A stretch of DNA of 64,000 bases from Tissierella praeacuta DSM 18095 (GTDB lineage: Bacteria; Bacillota; Clostridia; Tissierellales; Tissierellaceae), in NCBI RefSeq assembly GCF_900128955.1, contig NZ_FQTY01000013.1, positions 1 to 64,000 of the forward strand, in the 5' to 3' direction. Below, in pieces: positions 59,903 to 64,000 of the stretch. The notes below the pieces were generated by a model. The model saw only the letters and a program-made list of their open reading frames with translations, made no database searches and was not told the origin of the DNA. Position numbers and translations under genes: made by a program. The first letter of the stretch is position 1; every line of letters starts with the position of its first letter.

Positions 59903-62900
59903 ATGGTGTATAGAACATAGAAGTATAGTAGCAGTATTATCCCTATTTATAATTTTATCGGGGGTATATGTATATATAGAAATGGAAAGACAGGAGAATC
60001 CAGACGTTGTATCTCCAGGTGCGACAGTAAAAACCATTTATCCAGGTGCTACTCCAGAGGATGTAGAGAGACTTATAGTAAAGCCATTGGAAGACAAAAT
60101 AAATGAAATTCCAAATATAAAGCTTATGACTAGCTACTCCTTAGATAATGTAGGGGTTATAATAGTTAGGCTAAAGGATTTAACAGATGAGCAGATAACA
60201 GAAACATGGAATAAGTTAAAAGATAAAGTAGATGAAGTACAGTTACCAGATGGTGCCTATGACCCAGAAGTAGATACGGAGTTAGTAGACACCTATGGTA
60301 TGTTATTTACCATAAGTGGTGACGATTATAAATATAAGGATTTAAAAGTAGTAGCAGATGAATTACAAGAAAGAATAGAAAAAATAGATGGTGTAGCTAG
60401 AGTAGAAATAGATGGACATATAAAAGATGAGATACACATTGATTTAGACTTGCTTAGAATGAGGAACTTTAAAATACCTATGAATACCATAGGTATGGCT
60501 CTAAAGGCTAGAAATATTAATATTCCAGGAGGAAGTTTAAAACTTCAGCAATCTAATATACCTATTACAACTACAGGTGAATATAATGATATAAATGATA
60601 TTAAAAACACAATAGTTGGAATGTCAGAGGCAGGTAATATCATATACTTAAAGGATATTGCAAATATAACTGAACAAGAAGGAGAAAGGGATATCTATGT
60701 TAGCGGAAATGGTGAAAAAGCCCTTTTACTAACATTAAAATATTCTGAAGGAGAAAATATAGTTAAAATAGGGGAGAAAATAAGAAAATCCCTAAAAGAA
60801 TATGAAAAAACTCTTCCAAGTGGAATGAATTTAAATATAATAACTGACCAATCAGAATATGTAAATGATGCTATAAAGGATTTTGAAGGAAACTTAATAG
60901 CAGCTATATTATTGGTAGTTGTTGTAGTATTTTTAACTATGGGATCAAGATCAGCCATAGTAGTATCTTCTGCTATTCCAATAACTGTTATGGCAACCTT
61001 TATATTTATGAGATTCTTTGGTATCATACTTCACCAAGTATCCATTGCTTCATTAATAGTTTGCCTTGGGTTATTAGTATCCAATGCAATAGTTGCCAAC
61101 GACAATATGTATTTACATCTATCTCAGGGGAAGGAAAGAAAAGTTGCTATTACAGATGGAATAAAGGAAGTAAGAATAGCAATACTTACATCTACATTAA
61201 CAACAGTTGCTTCATTTTTGCCACTTGCTATGATGAAAGGTGTTGCAGGAAAGTTTGTTAAGGATTTGCCTGTAATGGTTACAATAGCTTTGATGAGTTC
61301 TTATTTAATATCCTTAACAGTGGTTCCAGCCATGGGATATACCTTTCTAAAGGAAAAGAAGAAGGAAGAAGTATCAACTAAGAAAAGAAAAATACTGGCG
61401 AATAAGCTTGGGGAAGCTTTCCTAAAATTCTATGAACTTTTCTTAGATCAAACACTAAAAAAACCACGAACTACTATATTAATAGCAGTTGGTGTATTAG
61501 CTTTAACAAGTTTACTTATACCAAGCCTTGGACTTCAACTATTTCCATTTGTAGAAAGGGATCAGTATATAATAGATGTTACCCTTGCAGAAGGAACTAC
61601 AGTGGAGAAAACTTATGAAATAATACAAGATATAGAAGCCTTGCTTCTAGAAGACCCTTCTGTTACTAACTTTTTATCCAAAGTAGGGGATGGTATTCCT
61701 AAATTTTATCCTTCATTCTTTGGAAATCAAATAGCTAGTAACAAAGGACAATTTGTAGTAAATGGAGAAATAGCACAGATAGAAAATATTCAGCGTAAAT
61801 TAAATGAAAACATACCTGGAGCAAGGATTGAAGTAAAACAATTGGAGAACGCTATTCCAGTAGAATTACCTGTACAGGTTAGGGTAACTGGTAAAGATGT
61901 AGATGTATTAAAAGATATATCAAACCAAATAAAAGAAATTTTATATACCATAGAAGAAGGGCAGCACGTTCAAGATGACTATGGCTCAAAGACTCTTAAA
62001 ATGACCATAGATGTAAATCAGGATAAAGCCAGTATGGTAGGATTGACTAACTATGATATATCCTCCACAGTAAGAATGGCAGTAAATGGGCTAGAGATGA
62101 CAAAGCTAAGACCAGATAACTCTGATGATGATGTGCCAGTTATTTTGAGAATACCTTCTGAGCAAAGAAAAAATGTAGATATGTTAAACAATATATTTAT
62201 AACATCCCAAATAACAGGTAAAAATGTACCTATTAATCAAATAGCAGAAATAAAATCAGAATTTAATTTGAATAGAATAATAAGAAGAAACAGAGATCGT
62301 ACTATAACTGTAGGATTTCATCCAAAGTCAGGTCATAGTGCAGCAGAAGTTTTAAAAATAGTAGAAGAAAGAATGAAAGATTTTGAAGTGCCAGAAGGCT
62401 ATAGCTATGAATTTGGTGGAGAGAACGAAGATAGGGTAGAGGCATTTAAATCCCTTGTAGCACCTTCTATATTGGCAATAGTATTGGTTTATTTAATACT
62501 AATGTTCCAATTCTTTGATTTAAGACAGCCACTTATAATCATGGGAACTATACCATTATCTTTTATAGGGGTTATACTTGGGTTAAAGATAACTGGATTT
62601 CCCCTAGGATTTATGGCATTAAACGGAGTAGTTAGTTTAATGGGGGTTGTAGTTAACAACGGAATAGTTCTCTTAGACTATATCAATATTCTAAAGAGAA
62701 CAGGAATGGAAACCTTAGATGCAGTAAAGACTGCTTCCATGGCTAGACTAAGACCTATTACCATAGGTATGGTTACAACAGTTATAGGATTAGTTCCTAT
62801 GGGAATAAGAGGAGGAAGCCTTTGGGCACCATTAGCATATACTATAATATTTGGACTAATGGTATCCTCTGTACTAACAGTACTTGTAATACCAGCATCC

Positions 62901-62954
62901 TTTATTGTGTTTGAAAGCAAGAAGGCAAAGAGGAAAGCTATAGAAACACAATAA
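59895..62954 (+). CDS. RND efflux pump without the usual helix-4 aspartates
   Basis: About 1019 residues from the ATG at 59895 (GGAGAG nine bases upstream); a TTG at 59886 is less well placed. It has the full RND two-half layout, opening TKWCIEHRSIVAVLSLF. Helix 4 reads GLLVSNAIVANDNMY: where AcrB-type pumps have the Asp pair of the proton relay, this one has Ser396-Asn397. Helix 10 reads GVVVNNGIVLLDYIN. Either coupling uses other residues or the pump works differently. It is the last gene of the MarR operon. Confidence 0.9.
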   Translation: MTKWCIEHRSIVAVLSLFIILSGVYVYIEMERQENPDVVSPGATVKTIYPGATPEDVERLIVKPLEDKINEIPNIKLMTSYSLDNVGVIIVRLKDLTDEQITETWNKLKDKVDEVQLPDGAYDPEVDTELVDTYGMLFTISGDDYKYKDLKVVADELQERIEKIDGVARVEIDGHIKDEIHIDLDLLRMRNFKIPMNTIGMALKARNINIPGGSLKLQQSNIPITTTGEYNDINDIKNTIVGMSEAGNIIYLKDIANITEQEGERDIYVSGNGEKALLLTLKYSEGENIVKIGEKIRKSLKEYEKTLPSGMNLNIITDQSEYVNDAIKDFEGNLIAAILLVVVVVFLTMGSRSAIVVSSAIPITVMATFIFMRFFGIILHQVSIASLIVCLGLLVSNAIVANDNMYLHLSQGKERKVAITDGIKEVRIAILTSTLTTVASFLPLAMMKGVAGKFVKDLPVMVTIALMSSYLISLTVVPAMGYTFLKEKKKEEVSTKKRKILANKLGEAFLKFYELFLDQTLKKPRTTILIAVGVLALTSLLIPSLGLQLFPFVERDQYIIDVTLAEGTTVEKTYEIIQDIEALLLEDPSVTNFLSKVGDGIPKFYPSFFGNQIASNKGQFVVNGEIAQIENIQRKLNENIPGARIEVKQLENAIPVELPVQVRVTGKDVDVLKDISNQIKEILYTIEEGQHVQDDYGSKTLKMTIDVNQDKASMVGLTNYDISSTVRMAVNGLEMTKLRPDNSDDDVPVILRIPSEQRKNVDMLNNIFITSQITGKNVPINQIAEIKSEFNLNRIIRRNRDRTITVGFHPKSGHSAAEVLKIVEERMKDFEVPEGYSYEFGGENEDRVEAFKSLVAPSILAIVLVYLILMFQFFDLRQPLIIMGTIPLSFIGVILGLKITGFPLGFMALNGVVSLMGVVVNNGIVLLDYINILKRTGMETLDAVKTASMARLRPITIGMVTTVIGLVPMGIRGGSLWAPLAYTIIFGLMVSSVLTVLVIPASFIVFESKKAKRKAIETQ

Positions 62955-62965
62955 AGAAATATAAA

Positions 62966-63065
62966 TGTAACATAACTGTAATGGTATTTTGGAGAAAGAC
63001 CATATATAATGTAAATATAAAGAAGTTAGGGCATTAAATTAATAGAATATTACAGTTATGTTACA
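62966..63065. repeat. 17-bp perfect inverted repeat flanking a 66-bp segment upstream of the S-layer gene
   Basis: TGTAACATAACTGTAAT (62966-62982) and ATTACAGTTATGTTACA (63049-63065) are exact reverse complements. The right copy ends 14 bases before the -35 box of the S-layer gene. They could be two sites for one regulator acting by looping, or the stem of a terminator-like RNA for the RND operon. The segment between shows no gene. Confidence 0.65.
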
Positions 63066-63079
63066 ACTTCTTATAATCA

Positions 63080-63108
63080 TTGACCTTCATAAAGGTTGAT
63101 GCTATAAT
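63080..63108 (+). promoter_or_regulatory. Sigma-A promoter of the S-layer gene
   Basis: TTGACC (63080-63085), 17 bases, TATAAT (63103-63108). This predicts a leader of about 140 bases before the start codon. Confidence 0.8.
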
Positions 63109-63163
63109 AATTAATATGATGTGGGGTTTAGGGAAAACTATGCAGTTAAACTAAACTCTTACA

Positions 63164-63200
63164 AGTTTGATGGATTTCTTGAAGGGTTTGCCATCAAACT
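63164..63200 (+). promoter_or_regulatory. Leader hairpin of the S-layer mRNA
   Basis: AGTTTGATGG (63164-63173) pairs with CCATCAAACT (63191-63200) around a 17-base loop, inside the long untranslated leader. S-layer mRNAs often have stabilising leaders; that role here is inferred. Confidence 0.5.
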
Positions 63201-63252
63201 AAGAACAAAACTACTTCAAAAAAAGTAAATAAAAAAAAGGAGGAAATACAGC

Positions 63253-64000
63253 ATGAATAAGATGAAAAGAATATTTTCATTTCTTCTAGTATTATCCATG
63301 ATACTAGGAAGCTTTGGTTCTGTATTCACAACTGCTAATGCAGCAGCTGCTGAAAAAGCAGACAAAGAGTTAACAAAAGTTCCAAAGGATGTAGTAGGAA
63401 CTGAATATGAAAAGGCAATATCAAGATTAGTTGCTTTTGGTATAATTGAGGGATATCCAGATGGAACCTTCAAACCAGAAAAAGAAGTTACAAGAGCAGA
63501 ATTTGCTAAAATATTAATAGAAGCATTGGGAATAGGTAATGCTACAAAAGCAGCAACAGGTGTTACTAAGTTCTCAGACGTTCCAGCAAGTCACTGGGCA
63601 TCAGGATATATCAATGTTGCATCAGGACAAGGACTTATCAAAGGATATAACAATGGAACATTCCAACCAGAGAAAAAAGTTTCTTATGCAGAAGCATTAA
63701 CTATGTTAGTTAGAGCATTAGGATACCAAGATGACTTCCTAAAAGGAACTTGGCCAGGAAACTATGTTGCAAAAGCAGCAGAAGCAGGAATCACTGCTGG
63801 AGTTAAATTTGACAGTGCTGTTAGTGCAGCTAATAGAGGAGATGTTGCTAACTTAGTTAACAACACATTAGATGGCAACATTGTAAAAGTAGACATCTAT
63901 AAAGGTGGTACAGTAGAGTACAAAGAAACAGAAAAAACATTATTAAAAGACAGACTAAACATCAGCAAATACGAAGATGCTAGAGTTATTGCAGATAAAA
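63253..64000 (+). CDS. S-layer protein with three SLH domains (5' part)
   Basis: The gene runs off the window after 249 codons. AAGGAGGAA precedes the ATG. A signal peptide ends near TTANAAA (about residue 31). Three SLH domains follow (about 40-92, 100-160 and 165-210): AISRLVAFGIIEGYPDGTFKP with TRAEFAKILIEALG, FSDVPASHWASGYINVA with ISYAEAL-like VSYAEALTMLVRALGY, and WPGNYVAKAAEAGITAGV. An N-terminal SLH trio followed by a new domain is the usual layout of a main S-layer protein. A strong promoter and a long leader support high expression. Confidence 0.92.
   Translation, partial: MNKMKRIFSFLLVLSMILGSFGSVFTTANAAAAEKADKELTKVPKDVVGTEYEKAISRLVAFGIIEGYPDGTFKPEKEVTRAEFAKILIEALGIGNATKAATGVTKFSDVPASHWASGYINVASGQGLIKGYNNGTFQPEKKVSYAEALTMLVRALGYQDDFLKGTWPGNYVAKAAEAGITAGVKFDSAVSAANRGDVANLVNNTLDGNIVKVDIYKGGTVEYKETEKTLLKDRLNISKYEDARVIADK

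Noticed and set aside
58724-62954. Heavy-metal (CusA-type) RND system
   Set aside because: No Met-rich or His-rich metal motifs seen in the adaptor or pump; the drug-type HAE1-like label is safer.

Overview
This AT-rich window looks like the chromosome of an anaerobic, spore-forming, amino-acid-fermenting member of the Clostridia. The evidence is a set of sporulation and germination genes (spmAB, sipL, spoIIR, sleB-ypeB, a GerA-type operon), a lysine-fermentation operon, an in-frame UGA selenoprotein, SLH-anchored surface proteins and an LTA-synthase-type enzyme. Tissierellales-like is my inference; no rRNA or tRNA gene is present to confirm it.

Layout. 1-1.7 kb: the 3' end of a group II intron abutting a DUF1858 gene, a small membrane protein, and a HesB-like selenoprotein gene with a CsoR-type operator in its promoter. 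1.7-4.7 kb: mgtE behind a 32-codon leader ORF with alternative hairpins, then spmAB. 4.9-6.7 kb: an H-NOX chemoreceptor predicted to bind O2. 6.8-13.8 kb: veg, sipL, ispE and a GerA/GerB/GerC germinant-receptor operon. 13.8-18.9 kb: a TetR-controlled RND efflux operon. 19-23.1 kb: spoIIR, sleB, ypeB and a lipoprotein gene. 23.2-32.4 kb: a sigma-54 enhancer-binding regulator and the operon it probably drives, kdd-kamA-kamB-kamC-kamD-kamE. 32.4-35.5 kb: a TetR regulator, a cluster-less radical-SAM-like protein and a divergent intact radical SAM enzyme. 35.5-38.5 kb: an XRE-cupin regulator divergent from a DUF819 transporter and a dipeptidase. 38.6-41.6 kb: a hendecad-repeat coiled-coil protein and an LTA-synthase-like protein fused to a degenerate GDPD-like domain. 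41.7-54.3 kb: a surface-protein operon (Ig-like, 2041-residue IPT/TIG protein, an unknown, an SLH protein, an S41 protease). 54.4-63 kb: an RND pseudogene and a MarR/TolC-like/adaptor/RND efflux locus. 63.2 kb to the end: the start of an S-layer gene.

Functional links. The sigma-54 regulator has a TGC-N10-GCA dyad just before its own gene and a second one about 140 bp upstream of a consensus -24/-12 promoter, which fits direct control of lysine degradation. The surface operon, the S-layer gene and the LtaS-like enzyme together describe envelope building. Two RND systems with TolC-like partners sit in a genome that otherwise looks monoderm.

Most worth a second look: the selenoprotein and its operator, the mgtE leader, the radical-SAM/pseudo-radical-SAM pair, a stem-loop element found twice just upstream of Shine-Dalgarno sequences, and the surface-protein operon.
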